Counted from the stretch's first letter, positions 17,302 through 26,878 are shown. The stretch is 64,000 bases of DNA from Virgibacillus_P tibetensis (GCF_036026595.1 NZ_JARZFX010000003.1:1-64000); one strand, 5' to 3'. Program-made: numbers and translations. The notes: generated by a model not told the origin, from the letters alone.

Positions 17302-18078
17302 CTATTTTACCGCTTTCCAAATTGTCCATCTATCTTTTTCAATTATATTAGTATTTGTTGATAACGATTTGTCTATATGACTTATTAGAAGTTTCAATTC
17401 TTCATCATTTAATCCATGTAATATACTTCTTCCAGTTCTTTCAGATAAATCCTTTAGTAGTTGGTTTTTATCACTGTAAACTTTTCTTGTTTCCCACAAC
17501 TTAAATTCTTCTATAGACTTGAACCCAACTTCCTGTAGGGAGTCAATTACATTTTTACTATTGTATCTGCGTTTGGTCTCCATTTCAATTAATTTTGGAA
17601 AGAGTTCAGCGAAATACCCTCTAATATGACTATCATTACCTTCTAATAAGCAATCTTCAGGAGTACGGTCTTGTATAATATAAAATCCTTCGTTCTTCAA
17701 TACTCTATAACCTTCTTTGAAACAGGCTTTCAGATCTTCAATGTGATGAATCAATGCTCTTTCAAGTAGCAAATTATAACTGTTACTATCTAAACCTGTC
17801 TCAAGAGCATTCCCATGTTTAAAAATAACATTTTTATATTCTCTACAACTGTCTCTTGCGCTTTTAAGTATTGCTTCCGAAAAATCGACACCAGTAACAG
17901 AACCCACACCTATGTCCGATAAAGCTTTGGAATAGATTCCTCCGCCACAGCCAACATCTAAAGCATTAGAAATATTTTCGATAGGTACAAGGTTTTTTAT
18001 TTTTTCAATCCACGACTTGTCAGCAGTTCGAGTTGTATAAGTAGCTTGATTTTTTTTGTTATGAAAATCGATACTCAT
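17302..18078 (-). CDS. Class I SAM-dependent methyltransferase
   Basis: 258 residues, Rossmann methyltransferase: motif I ALDVGCGGGIYSKAL, VTGVDFSEAILKSAR, and motif IV region NLLLERALIHHIEDL; a C-terminal helical part follows. This is the Methyltransf_11/25 type, substrate unknown. It belongs to the minus-strand accessory array and has a repeat copy downstream. About 350 bp upstream (18079-18427) no gene is recognisable. Confidence 0.9.
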   Translation of the reverse strand: MSIDFHNKKNQATYTTRTADKSWIEKIKNLVPIENISNALDVGCGGGIYSKALSDIGVGSVTGVDFSEAILKSARDSCREYKNVIFKHGNALETGLDSNSYNLLLERALIHHIEDLKACFKEGYRVLKNEGFYIIQDRTPEDCLLEGNDSHIRGYFAELFPKLIEMETKRRYNSKNVIDSLQEVGFKSIEEFKLWETRKVYSDKNQLLKDLSERTGRSILHGLNDEELKLLISHIDKSLSTNTNIIEKDRWTIWKAVK

Positions 18079-18427
18079 TTTGCATACCTCATCTCAGGCT
18101 TTTTGTATTACACTACTAATCTTAAATCATAATGCAAATAAGTTAAAATACTGACATTTTATATAAAGCGATAAGTTTCTCTTATTACATTAGTTATACA
18201 AAGGCTTGAAAAAATGTATCTTGTGTCAATTCCTCAGCAACGAATTTGTCTCCTGATAAATAGAACAACTATTTATAAATCTGCTTTTCATATTTGATGT
18301 ATAACTGCTTAAAATTATCCAATTATTAACCTCTTTTCGAAAGCCTTCAGTACGTAAATCTCTGTATAAAGTAAAACGTTATATTTTATTAGTTTCCTGT
18401 TGATTTTAAGGAATAATGGTCAATTAC
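18079..18427. other. Gene-free stretch
   Basis: No convincing start/stop pair. A minus-strand piece around 18255-18355 gives LRTEGFRKEVNNWIILSSYT, which could be the remains of a small protein but lacks a recognisable family. Confidence 0.35.
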
Positions 18428-18460
18428 CTTCTTTAAGGAAAACACCCGTTATTTAATAAG
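18428..18460 (+). repeat. Cassette repeat, copy 8 (half)
   Basis: TTCTTTAAGGAAAACACCC then GTTATTTAATAAG, 5 bp after the stop of the gene at 18466. Only the right arm is present. Confidence 0.55.
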
Positions 18461-18465
18461 ATCTT

Positions 18466-18681
18466 CTAATGGAGACCATATTTTAATATCTGATGTCTAA
18501 CTACCTCGTTGCCAAATGTGAACCATAATAACAGCAATAAAACTATTACACCTATAATAAGACTAAACCAAGCAAAGTATTTATTTTCCTTATTTATTAA
18601 GGGGTATAAAATAATTAGCAAAACTCCAAAAGCAAGTGTAATCACAACCGAAAGCTGTCCAGTTAATGTTTCAAAAACCAT
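18466..18681 (-). CDS. Small two-helix membrane protein
   Basis: 71 residues from the ATG at 18681, which is nine bases from GAGGGGG; an ATG at 18702 is open too but would put that site inside the gene. Two hydrophobic helices (about 8-27 and 35-56) and a short C-terminal tail. No family recognised. A member of the accessory array. Confidence 0.68.
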   Translation of the reverse strand: MVFETLTGQLSVVITLAFGVLLIILYPLINKENKYFAWFSLIIGVIVLLLLLWFTFGNEVVRHQILKYGLH

Positions 18682-18734
18682 ATAATTTTCCCCCTCATTC
18701 ATATGTGTATTTTAACATAATCTTCTAATTCTTT

Positions 18735-18806
18735 ATTAAGCAATCCTGCTACGTCTAGTTGAACAAAAGATGCTGTCCTTATTCAAGGAAAGCCCCTGTT
18801 AGGGCA
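18735..18806 (+). repeat. Cassette repeat, copy 9
   Basis: About 72 bp: AGCAATCCTGCTACGTCTAG, TTGAACAAAAGATGCTG, CCTTATTCAAGGAAAGCCCC, TGTTAGG. Very close in sequence to copy 10. It ends about 25 bp after the stop of the kinase at 18831. Confidence 0.75.
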
Positions 18807-18830
18807 AAACCGTTAATTATATATGATGTT

Positions 18831-19376
18831 TTATCGTTTTGAAATTGTCTCGTGTATTTTATCTACAATTTTATCTGCCGATAGTGTTCCTTCCACAATG
18901 AGGTCTGAATTTGATTTAATCGACACTATCATTTCAAGATACCCCCGCCTTCCTTGAGATATGTAGTTTTCCATTTCATTCAAGATACTTTCTTTAGAGC
19001 TATTTTTAAAATCCCTAATTATTCGACGTGCCATTGCTATATCCAATGGAGTATCAATATACACAGCAAATTCAATCAATTCTTTTATCTTAGAGTGTTT
19101 ATAAGCAAACGGAAAGTCTAGCACAATGTAGTCTAATGGATCAGCAATTAACGCTTCTAAATCTCTAATTAACGGCGCCAAGTTCCACTCATTATAATTA
19201 GCTCCTTTGTCAACCCAATCAATAATGTCATCAGGCCCATCAAAATCATATTCATCAAAAAAAAGCACTTTAGAATTCTGCAATCTCTGGTTAAATTGTT
19301 TAGAAATCGTTGTTTTTCCTGCACCAGAAACTCCAGCAATAGAAATAACAAGTGGTCGGTTTCTTTTATGCATCAT
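18831..19376 (-). CDS. Uridine-kinase-like P-loop protein
   Basis: 181 residues with Walker A AGVSGAGKTTISKQF, VLFFDEYDFDGPDDIIDW, Walker-B-like DYIVLDFPFAY and a lid region MARRIIRDFKNSS. The layout matches uridine kinase/AAA_17-type nucleoside or small-molecule kinases. Substrate not predictable. It sits between two near-identical repeat copies (18735 and 19396), i.e. it is framed like one cassette. Confidence 0.83.
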   Translation of the reverse strand: MMHKRNRPLVISIAGVSGAGKTTISKQFNQRLQNSKVLFFDEYDFDGPDDIIDWVDKGANYNEWNLAPLIRDLEALIADPLDYIVLDFPFAYKHSKIKELIEFAVYIDTPLDIAMARRIIRDFKNSSKESILNEMENYISQGRRGYLEMIVSIKSNSDLIVEGTLSADKIVDKIHETISKR

Positions 19377-19395
19377 CCGCCTCCTATTTAAATAG

Positions 19396-19459
19396 TCTTC
19401 TTAGACAATCCCGCTACGTTTAGTTGAACAAAGGATGCTGTTCCTTATTAAAGGAAAGC
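19396..19459 (+). repeat. Cassette repeat, copy 10
   Basis: TCTTCTTAGACAATCCCGCT, ACGTTTAGTTGAAC, AAAGGATGCTG, CCTTATTAAAGGAAAGC. About 80 percent identical to copy 9 on the other side of the kinase. Confidence 0.72.
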
Positions 19460-19623
19460 AAAACAATAAGAGGCTACAAACAATAGTTATTTTACTGTAA
19501 AGTTCAATTTAGAAATCACTTTTTTCAGACTTAGTTACTAATTAGATAACTATTCTATATGCTCCCTGTAAATCAGCATAAAACTATGATCGCACAACTC
19601 AAGATCATGCAGCATACATCAAC

Positions 19624-20190
19624 TTATTGGGTGTTATTAATAATATCTTTTAAGAATGAAATTGCATCTTCTTCTGATTCACCTTCAACTAAGCTATATT
19701 GAACCGTATAACCATAGTCATTAAAATCCATTGCCATTATTACCAAATCTACATCTTCTTGTACTAAAAGATATTGAACTTCATGTCCATCTATATCTAT
19801 TTGGTCTGCACCAGAAATTTCTCCTATTGCATCTTTCGAAATGGTCATTTGAATAGCGGACTGCCCTGTATATAATTCACCATAGATGACTTTTTTTACT
19901 TCACTCTCTTCCCATTCTTCTTTAGTTTCTTCATCCAATGAGTTCTCTTTTGAAACTAAATATTCTATAACAGCACTTTTCGGTTCTCCCTTTACTGTTT
20001 CTTCATTCTCTACCTTAAAGTCATAACTAACTATTACTGTTCCTATTGGAAATTCTACTTTTGGAATATAAGGACTTATTCCTAATTCCTCATCAATCTT
20101 TTCTGTGATTATGTCAGTTTCATCAGAACCTTGACTACAACCAACAAATAGCATTAAAAATAATAAAATCAAAAACAAATATTTCCCCAT
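19624..20190 (-). CDS. Secreted lipoprotein, unknown
   Basis: 188 residues. A hydrophobic signal ends in the lipobox LFVGC (Cys18), so it is a membrane-anchored lipoprotein. The mature part is acidic with beta-type strands (VEFPIGTVIVSYDFKVENEE, YLLVQEDVDLVIMAMDFNDY). No family recognised. A GGGAGG site precedes ATG. It lies in the minus-strand array. Confidence 0.8.
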   Translation of the reverse strand: MGKYLFLILLFLMLFVGCSQGSDETDIITEKIDEELGISPYIPKVEFPIGTVIVSYDFKVENEETVKGEPKSAVIEYLVSKENSLDEETKEEWEESEVKKVIYGELYTGQSAIQMTISKDAIGEISGADQIDIDGHEVQYLLVQEDVDLVIMAMDFNDYGYTVQYSLVEGESEEDAISFLKDIINNTQ

Positions 20191-20328
20191 TGAAATCCTC
20201 CCTTAAGCCTCTTACTTAAATCTTGCAACCGTTCATAATATAAGATTAGCTTATTAATGCAAAAAAAAGGGAAATGCTTTTTTCATACTATTTAAGCCCC
20301 CTGTTAATTTAAAATAGAAATAAATAAT

Positions 20329-20706
20329 TTATAGTATTACTCCTGAAAAATCTCCTTTCAATACTAGTTTCTTATTCTGATTTTCACATAGAAAGGATGC
20401 ATTAATAGCTGTTCTATTATTTTCTCTCCTTTCAAGCTTTTCAATGTTAACTTCACAAATTATTGTATCTCCCGTAAACACAGGTCTTAAAAACTCAAAA
20501 TTCATCGTACGAGCAAGTACGTTATGATCTCCACCTACTTTTGTTGGGAGCGTTGCTGTTAATAACCCTTGAATGACAAGTCTTCCCTGTTCATCGGGGG
20601 TTAAATGATGATTCCCCTGATCACCTGAAATCTCTGTAAATAATTCAACATCCCTTACTGTAAAAGAACGCTCAAACGTAATAATATCTCCTACTTTCAA
20701 TAGCAT
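20329..20706 (-). CDS. MaoC-like hot-dog dehydratase
   Basis: 125 residues. The hydratase motif region reads FTEISGDQGNHHLTPDEQGR, the equivalent of the D-x(4)-H active site of (R)-specific enoyl-CoA hydratases, followed by VIQGLLTATLPTKVGG and a C-terminal ARTMNFEFLRPVFTGDTIIC. Single-domain MaoC proteins act on enoyl/3-hydroxyacyl thioesters. No fatty-acid gene is next to it; it is an isolated gene in the accessory array. Confidence 0.88.
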   Translation of the reverse strand: MLLKVGDIITFERSFTVRDVELFTEISGDQGNHHLTPDEQGRLVIQGLLTATLPTKVGGDHNVLARTMNFEFLRPVFTGDTIICEVNIEKLERRENNRTAINASFLCENQNKKLVLKGDFSGVIL

Positions 20707-20873
20707 GTAAATCTCTCCCCCAAAGTTTTATAATGTCTTGTTATTAAGACTCCAAGACTTCCTGTGTCATAAGCTACTTTAAATAAATTGTCAGTATAAC
20801 GCTATCCACATCCTACTAATCTATTGACACAGCTGTTAGTTCATAAAAAAAGCGCGTAAAATTATTTATTTTA

Positions 20874-21228
20874 TCATCTTTCATAAATCTCAATAACCCT
20901 TGCTTTAAGTAATGGTGGATCAGAGTATAATGCGATTTTACCTGTAGCGGCTTTTATACTATATTCATTGGTAGGGTTTAGATTAAGATCAACAAATTCA
21001 ATATTTTCATCATTAAAGAAAATTTCACTCTTACTGTCAATTGTAATTCTATATTTCTGGTTATCAAAAAAAGAACTTGTTTTAACTTCTATAGATACAC
21101 TTTTATCACTTGTATAATTCCTACTACATTCCCCGTAACATCCCAGGGTGAAAAGAATTTATTATAAATTAAAATGCAAGCTGCAACTACAATAAACAAC
21201 ATTATAAAAAAATATATGTTTTTTTCAT
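20874..21228 (-). pseudogene. Frameshifted single-pass secreted protein
   Basis: GAGGGACATA precedes ATG (21228). Frameshifts near 21205 and 21120 interrupt a protein with one N-terminal helix (MLFIVVAACILIYNKF), then YTSDKSVSIEVKTSSFFDNQ, FVDLNLNPTNEYSIKAATGK and LKARVIEIYER before TGA. The ideal product is about 115 residues, one transmembrane helix plus an outside domain. No family recognised. Confidence 0.6.
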
Positions 21229-21320
21229 TATGTCCCTCTTTCCTGGTTACTATCTTTAGTTATCATTATAGCTTTTATATTTGAATTTTAAATAGATTCG
21301 AAAAACTTTTTTAATTTTCA

Positions 21321-21350
21321 CTACAATCCCGGTTCATTTAGTTGAAGCCT
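21321..21350 (+). repeat. Cassette repeat, copy 11 (partial)
   Basis: CTACAATCCCGGTTCATTTA then GTTGAAGCCT, matching the left part of copies 9 and 10. It marks the right end of the first array. Confidence 0.5.
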
Positions 21351-21399
21351 GATTCCAAATGGTGGTAATCTTACTATATTAATGAAGGGAGCGATTATT

Positions 21400-22242
21400 A
21401 TGCATCTATCCATTCCAGAAGTTACACTAAATGATGGATTGGCCGTACCTGCAATTGGTTTTGGTACATATAAGCTAAACGGAAACGAAGGTGTCAACGC
21501 AATCGTTAGTGCCATTGATAACGGCTATCGCCTGATTGATACGGCTTATAATTATGAAAATGAAGGAACCGTTGGAGAAGCAGTCCGCCGTAGTACCATT
21601 TCAAGAGAAAAATTAAAAATCACCTCTAAGCTGCCTGGACGTTATCAAACCTATGATAAGGCTGTTACAACTATTCAGGAGTCCTTGTACCGGGCAAACT
21701 TGGATTATTATGATTTATATTTGATTCATTGGCCAAATCCTCAGCGGAATCACTATGTTGAAGCTTGGCAAGCAATGATTGATGCGCAGAAATGGGGGCT
21801 GATTCGTTCTATTGGGGTCTGTAATTTCCTACCCGAACATCTTGAGCGTCTGAAAAAAGAAACTGGCGTATTGCCAAGCATGAATCAGGTGGAGCTGCAT
21901 CCGTTTTTCAACCAGGAAGAACAGCGGAATTGGCATGCGATAAACAATGTAAAAACCCAGTCATGGAGTCCATTATGCCGTGCAAATACAATCCTTGAAA
22001 ATGACACGATTGGAAGAATAGCTACAAAGCATAATAAAACAATATCCCAAGTCATTTTGCGCTGGCATCATCAGCTCGGATCCATTCCAATTCCTAAATC
22101 AGCCTCACCTGTTCGTCAGCTTGAAAATATATCTATATTTGATTTTTCACTAAGTGAAACAGAAATGACGACCATCTCTGACTTAACTCGATCAGATGGC
22201 AGGTTAAAAGATCAGGATCCGGCAGTTTATGAAGAATTTTAA
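21400..22242 (+). CDS. Aldo/keto reductase
   Basis: 280 residues from the ATG at 21400, which follows GAAGGGA by about eight bases; an in-frame ATG at 21382 would place that site inside the gene. Catalytic tetrad residues are visible: Asp and Tyr in DTAYNYENE, Lys in KITSKLPG, His in LIHWPNP. C-terminal IPIPKSASPVRQLENI is the NADPH-binding region. It reduces aldehydes or ketones, natural substrate unknown. A strong hairpin follows the stop. Confidence 0.93.
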   Translation: MHLSIPEVTLNDGLAVPAIGFGTYKLNGNEGVNAIVSAIDNGYRLIDTAYNYENEGTVGEAVRRSTISREKLKITSKLPGRYQTYDKAVTTIQESLYRANLDYYDLYLIHWPNPQRNHYVEAWQAMIDAQKWGLIRSIGVCNFLPEHLERLKKETGVLPSMNQVELHPFFNQEEQRNWHAINNVKTQSWSPLCRANTILENDTIGRIATKHNKTISQVILRWHHQLGSIPIPKSASPVRQLENISIFDFSLSETEMTTISDLTRSDGRLKDQDPAVYEEF

Positions 22243-22245
22243 GTT

Positions 22246-22285
22246 GTATAGGAAAGAGTCACTCTCATGTGACTCTTCCCTATAC
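22246..22285. terminator. Strong hairpin after the aldo/keto reductase
   Basis: 17-base arms (22246-22262, 22269-22285; one mismatch) around a six-base loop. There is no T run, and it sits between the reductase and the CWC gene, so it could terminate or attenuate. Confidence 0.65.
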
Positions 22286-22334
22286 ATGTTCTGCACAGAT
22301 CGAAGACAATGTCTATAAATTAAGGAGCATGCTT

Positions 22335-22511
22335 ATGCAGAAAAGCTGTCCGATTTGCGGCGAGCTGAATAATTGTGAGATGAATAATCCAGATAAGGCT
22401 TGCTGGTGTACCACCATGTCCTTTCCAGCAAACATATTTGAAAAAATTTCTGAAGCAGACGTGGGAAGAGTATGTGTGTGCAAAAATTGCGTAGAGAACG
22501 CCGAGGAATAA
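22335..22511 (+). CDS. Cysteine-rich CWC-family small protein
   Basis: 58 residues from the ATG at 22335, seven bases after AAGGAG. Pattern CPICGELNNC, KACWCTT, CVCKNCV: paired cysteines with the CWC signature of PF14375, a small zinc-ribbon-like family of unknown function. Cytoplasmic. It lies downstream of the aldo/keto reductase hairpin on the same strand. Confidence 0.85.
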   Translation: MQKSCPICGELNNCEMNNPDKACWCTTMSFPANIFEKISEADVGRVCVCKNCVENAEE

Positions 22512-22545
22512 GGGGATTATCTCCCCCTCAACCCATCCCTTCCAA

Positions 22546-23739
22546 TTATGACGCTGTTTTTTCGTTCAACATCTTCTTGTTTTTTGGCTTTCCGGATAAT
22601 GTCAGGTACGTTCCTATTCGAAGAAAACGCTCCATAGGACCAACCTTCCACCTGCGTAAATAGAACTCGCTCAAAACAGCAAGCACGGTGTAAATCACTA
22701 GTGAAAGCAGAACTCCTGCAAACACACCTATTTTTCCAAACAGGCCAAACCCATACCCGTAAAAAATTGATGTACAAATTACTGAATGCAGCAAATAATT
22801 AGTCAGTGACAACTTACCAACAGCTTCTATATAAGGATGCAGTTTAGTAAGTCGTGGATAAAAATATGCAATGAGAAAGATATACCCTAAAGGTAAAATC
22901 ACCCCACTCAGTGTAAAAATAATCCCTGTCCAGCTCTGCTCAGCTAATATGAAATACAAACTATGAAATAAGACGCCTACGGGGATAAACAGCGACGCAC
23001 CTTTTAAGTAAAACTGCTTCGAATCCTTATAGTTTCTAAACCAGTCCGCCTTGGCCGCATACATGCCGAATAAAAATATTGGTGCAAAGATGATCGGCAT
23101 CAACAGCATGATCAGGACTACCTTTCCTCCTGACAATCCCACTGCTTTAATCATATACTCTTCATCCAGTCGCAGATTAATGATTTCTCCGTAAGTACCA
23201 GTTTGATAGATTGAAGTAGTTTCTTCAATGTAAGTCTCAATCCCAGCAGTCTCCATCTCTTTCAACTCATTAAACGAACCATAGCTGATGAGGGAAGTAA
23301 GGCATAATAATAATACTGCCCAAATGAGTACGGTTTTTTTTCTGCGATTTACAAACAGCAACAAAAACAGACATGCTAATGCATAGGCAGCAAGGATGTC
23401 TCCCTCCCATATGAAAATAGCATGAAGTATTCCAAGCACTAATAAGCCAATAGCCCGTCTTGCAAGTGTCCATTTTACACGAAGCCCTCTTCTGTTCAGA
23501 CTTTCTGCTAACTTAACCATCCCAAACCCAAACAAGAAGGCAAAAATAGGCATGAAGCTTCCTTCAATAAAAATGCGCAGCAGCCAGTGCCATACCTGAT
23601 CAAAGCTGGATATCCCAAATGACTCCAATTTTTCCCTTCCTAGTATGCCATATTGAAACACCAGCATGTTAGCCAGCAAAATTCCCAAAAGGCATAACCC
23701 TCTAATACCGTCTACCACACGTATTCTCTTTGTGTCCAT
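22546..23739 (-). CDS. DUF418 membrane protein
   Basis: 397 residues from the ATG at 23739, which follows AAGGAG; an upstream ATG at 23772 has no site. The opening RIRVVDGIRGLCLLGILLAN and the C-terminal GPMERFLRIGTYL region are the DUF418 (YeiB-like) signature; about ten transmembrane helices. Function unknown, sometimes linked to acyl transfer because of similarity to acyltransferase-3 proteins. Monocistronic. Confidence 0.9.
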   Translation of the reverse strand: MDTKRIRVVDGIRGLCLLGILLANMLVFQYGILGREKLESFGISSFDQVWHWLLRIFIEGSFMPIFAFLFGFGMVKLAESLNRRGLRVKWTLARRAIGLLVLGILHAIFIWEGDILAAYALACLFLLLFVNRRKKTVLIWAVLLLCLTSLISYGSFNELKEMETAGIETYIEETTSIYQTGTYGEIINLRLDEEYMIKAVGLSGGKVVLIMLLMPIIFAPIFLFGMYAAKADWFRNYKDSKQFYLKGASLFIPVGVLFHSLYFILAEQSWTGIIFTLSGVILPLGYIFLIAYFYPRLTKLHPYIEAVGKLSLTNYLLHSVICTSIFYGYGFGLFGKIGVFAGVLLSLVIYTVLAVLSEFYLRRWKVGPMERFLRIGTYLTLSGKPKNKKMLNEKTAS

Positions 23740-23880
23740 GCACTCTAACTCCTTATGTATAAATACTTTCATATTGTATAACGGATCAGTTATGAAATAG
23801 TTTCACAAAAATAAAAAGGACAGTCCTTAACACGTCAAGCCGTGGGGAAACTGCTCCTGATATCGATGCTAAAATCCCTG

Positions 23881-24774
23881 TCACTTACCAAGTATATCCT
23901 CCAGCGTCTGATCAAGTGTACCAAATCTAAACGCGTAGCCTTCTTGTTCCAGTCGTTTTGGCAACACCCAGCGGCTTTTCAATACCAGCTCTGTTTCCGT
24001 TCGAATCAGTACGGAACCTATTTCCAGCATCCATTTAGGTGCAGGTAATCCAATTGGTGCATTCATTGCAGTTCGCAGTTTCCCCATTAACACCCGATTA
24101 CTTACAGGCTCAGGAGATGAGCAGTTGAAAACACCAGTTAAGTCGTCTCTGTCTTTTAAAAACAAAATGATTTGAAACAGATCCTCAATATGTATCCAGC
24201 TGAACTTCTGGTTTCCTTTTCCCTGAATGCCGCCAAGACCGAGTCTTACCAGGTTTTGATAAGGCTTCATGACTCCGCCACCTTTTCCTAATACAATGGC
24301 TATACGTAAGGCGATTTGTCTCGTTTGTTGTGGTACGTCACAATCAAAGAAACTTTGCTCCCAGTTTGTGGCTACATCGACCGAGAATCCGCTGCCAATC
24401 TCACCTTCATCCTCTGTCATCGGACGATCTTCTGCATGCCTGTAAATGGTTGCGGTACTGGAATTTATCCAGAGTTCTGGTGGTTGGTTGCATGCCAGAA
24501 CAGACTCCCCGAGTATTTTAGTTGTTCTGACCCTGGAATTCATGATTTCATGCTTGTTCTTCTCATTGTATCGGCAATTCACTGTCTTCCCGGCCAGATT
24601 GATCAGCAACTCAGCACCTTCTAACGCCTTTGTTATCTCCGTTTGATTGTCCCAGGAAATATGCTGATCCTGTCTGGATATAATTTTGACTTCATACCCG
24701 CGCTCTGTAAATTTATTTTCCAGATAATTACCAATAAAACCTGTCCCTCCTGCTAAGACTACTTTGTCCATCAT
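23881..24774 (-). CDS. TIGR01777-type epimerase (YfhF-like)
   Basis: 297 residues from ATG 24774 behind a GGGGGTAAC stretch. Rossmann motif VVLAGGTGFIGNYLENKF; ELLINLAGKTVNCRY; WINSSTATIYRHAED with the S-x-Y region; C-terminal LKSRWVLPKRLEQEGYAFRF (DUF1731). Members are NAD(P)-dependent epimerase/dehydratase-like proteins of unknown substrate. The gene starts 17 bp after the DCC gene, so the two form an operon. Confidence 0.92.
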   Translation of the reverse strand: MMDKVVLAGGTGFIGNYLENKFTERGYEVKIISRQDQHISWDNQTEITKALEGAELLINLAGKTVNCRYNEKNKHEIMNSRVRTTKILGESVLACNQPPELWINSSTATIYRHAEDRPMTEDEGEIGSGFSVDVATNWEQSFFDCDVPQQTRQIALRIAIVLGKGGGVMKPYQNLVRLGLGGIQGKGNQKFSWIHIEDLFQIILFLKDRDDLTGVFNCSSPEPVSNRVLMGKLRTAMNAPIGLPAPKWMLEIGSVLIRTETELVLKSRWVLPKRLEQEGYAFRFGTLDQTLEDILGK

Positions 24775-24791
24775 GTTACCCCCAGTACATT

Positions 24792-25181
24792 TTATAAAAA
24801 TCGTTTTCTGATTTCCGGAGACGGCAAGGTGCAGCTGTCTCTCTTTCCAAACCATTTGTATCTGTTTCTCGCAATAATTTCATATAGATAATCACGAATT
24901 GGTTTTGGCACGAGCAGGAGAAGTGAGAGTAACTTCCATCCCCCTGTTAAATTTCTGCAAATTCTTAAGGCAGCTGAAGATTTATAGTAGCATGAATTAT
25001 TCTCCACAAGAATGAGACTGTCCATTTCGGCAGGGACTTGGTGCTGTCTAATAATTTCTTGGCCAGCGTCTCCTTGAAGTGAGGCAAATTTATATCGTGC
25101 GTTCTTATCTCTTTTAATAATAAATTGAACACTCCGGTCACAAAAATTACATTCTCCGTCAAACAAGACAAGGTTATCCAT
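24792..25181 (-). CDS. DCC-family thiol-disulfide oxidoreductase-like protein
   Basis: 129 residues from ATG 25181, with GGAAGGAG about nine bases before it. Signature LVLFDGECNFCDRSVQFI with the DxxCxxC that names the DCC family, and YKFASLQGDAGQEII, typical of YuxK-like proteins. Thioredoxin-like fold, small cytoplasmic protein, role unknown. First gene of the pair with the epimerase. Confidence 0.92.
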   Translation of the reverse strand: MDNLVLFDGECNFCDRSVQFIIKRDKNARYKFASLQGDAGQEIIRQHQVPAEMDSLILVENNSCYYKSSAALRICRNLTGGWKLLSLLLLVPKPIRDYLYEIIARNRYKWFGKRDSCTLPSPEIRKRFL

Positions 25182-25341
25182 ATGCACTCTCCTTCCCAGC
25201 AAGTTCAATCCATAATGTACTTACTTGATTTTCTTCTATATTATACTATTTATTCTATTTGCTTATTTTTAAGTTTTCCATACTATTTGTATTCTTTTAA
25301 AAAAACCTTCGACTAGAATGCGTTTCCCTACAGGGTACAAT

Positions 25342-26199
25342 TCAGTCCGTCTCTGTCAGCGTATAATGTTCTTTTTTCAAAGCCTGCTGCAGGGAACTGA
25401 ATGTTGTCATGTTGGAGAAATCCAGTCCGAGCTGTACCGATGTCTTTGCAATTTCTGGACGAATTCCGGTGAAAGTGACTTCTATACCGAGCAGACCGAG
25501 AATGCGCATCACTTGGTAGATTTGATTAGCAACCATCGTATCAATTATTGATACGCCCGATAGGTCGATAAATAGTTTTGCAATGGTGTCCTCTGCACAT
25601 TTTTTAGGGACCATTTCCAAAAGGGTCATTGCACGAAAGGTATCAATTTCTCCCACCAGTGGGAGAACCCCAATGGAATCATTGAGTTTGATAATTGGTG
25701 TGCCAATCTCATTGATCAGACTCTGTTGGGCTGATAGACGGTTGTTCATGAGTTTTGAATACGTGCGTGTGAAAGCAATAACCAACTCGTCAAACGCCAG
25801 GTTGATCGTCTCTCCCCAGGTCAGAATTGCATCACTTGGTATCGTTTCTTCCCGCACTTCCACAAACCGTTTAATTTGCGAGTAAAATACTTTACGAACC
25901 CAGCTCAATGCCTCGATTTCATCCGGCAGCGGAGTATTAGAAGCGACACGACTTTCAGCAACAAGCTGTGCCCATTTTAATTTGTTTTCTTCAAAATCCC
26001 CCTTGGAACTGAGAAGACTGCTCACAATTGTATGGTTCGTCAAGTTATTTTGTTCCCGAAGTGTCTGTTCTGCTTCGGTTCCTGCATCTTTAGAATAAAT
26101 TGATCCTCCAGTAAAGTCCCTGAGAGCAAGCCATTCCTCAGTAATTGTATTTATATTGTCAAGCAGATATATATGTAGTTCTTTGTTCCAATCAGTCAT
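25342..26199 (-). CDS. RsbR-type STAS-domain stressosome protein
   Basis: 285 residues. An N-terminal helical globin-like sensor region (about 1-150) is followed by a STAS domain (about 165-280): IKLNDSIGVLPLVGEIDTFR, LFIDLSGVSIIDTMVANQIY, TFTGIRPEIAKTSVQLGLDF. This is the layout of RsbR paralogs, scaffold proteins of the stressosome that sequester RsbT and control SigB. The phosphorylatable positions fall in the EIDT and DLSG segments. No RsbS/RsbT is adjacent, so it is an orphan paralog. Confidence 0.93.
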   Translation of the reverse strand: MTDWNKELHIYLLDNINTITEEWLALRDFTGGSIYSKDAGTEAEQTLREQNNLTNHTIVSSLLSSKGDFEENKLKWAQLVAESRVASNTPLPDEIEALSWVRKVFYSQIKRFVEVREETIPSDAILTWGETINLAFDELVIAFTRTYSKLMNNRLSAQQSLINEIGTPIIKLNDSIGVLPLVGEIDTFRAMTLLEMVPKKCAEDTIAKLFIDLSGVSIIDTMVANQIYQVMRILGLLGIEVTFTGIRPEIAKTSVQLGLDFSNMTTFSSLQQALKKEHYTLTETD

Positions 26200-26378
26200 C
26201 CATCTCTTCCCCCTTGCTTACATTTAATTAGATTCTCTTAGCATAAGAATAACAAAGAATCAGTTATTTTGCAGTTTGGATCAAATTGTTATCCGTCCAG
26301 ATACTTTAAAAGCAGGATAGGAAGTAGATGATTTTTTCAATTGGTCTCGAACTAGTACTATTTAAATCAATATAAAGA

Positions 26379-26410
26379 AAAGACAAGGTATCCACCGACT
26401 CCTTGTCTTT
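26379..26410 (-). terminator. Terminator
   Basis: AAAGACAAGG (26379-26388) / CCTTGTCTTT (26401-26410), T-rich on the minus-strand exit. It would end transcription of the minus-strand iron-transport remnants just to its right. Confidence 0.75.
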
Positions 26411-26462
26411 GTTTAATGCAGTATTTTTGTAGCTTCATTGTATTCTGTCACTTGTGGTGTTC

Positions 26463-26703
26463 ATTATTTCTTCAGCAGTAAATACATAAAATAGGGTGCA
26501 CCAATTAAACCAAGAATGTTTAACCGATTAGCCTTATACAAAGTAAATGGTATTAGTATAATCAGCCAAGGCAGAATTGCTAAGACGAACGGCCATTCGG
26601 TACCCCATATGTTTTTTTGTCAGGAATCTCCATGCTAAGGTCTTTCACTATTATTTGTTCACCATAACCGATGTTGAGCGATTCTGTATATAACCGGAAC
26701 ATT
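26463..26703 (-). pseudogene. Iron-siderophore ABC transporter remnants
   Basis: From ATG 26703 (behind GGAGG) the frame reads LYTESLNIGYGEQIIVKDLS and MEIPDKK, the N-terminus of a FecE/FhuC-type ATPase, then breaks where the Walker A should be (only GVPNGRSS remains). About 70 bp on, LNILGLIGAPYFMYLLLKK and a stop is the C-terminus of a FecCD-type permease. A large deletion has joined scraps of an iron-uptake operon. Confidence 0.8.
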
Positions 26704-26834
26704 GTTATCCTCCATTCTATTCAAAGGAATACGTTTGCTGATAAGTTCTCACTATCAATTGATTAAAAGTTATTGGCTAACTATTATTTTGTCAATAACT
26801 ATTTTCAATGCTGTTAAAATAGTGTATGGTTAAA

Positions 26835-26849
26835 TGAGAATGATAATCA
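26835..26849 (+). promoter_or_regulatory. Fur box upstream of the ferredoxin-NADP reductase
   Basis: TGAGAATGATAATCA matches 13 of 15 positions of the Bacillus 7-1-7 Fur consensus. It is 30 bp before the start codon, at promoter position. Confidence 0.8.
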
Positions 26850-26878
26850 ATCACAATGGCGTTGAGGAGTGAAAAGTT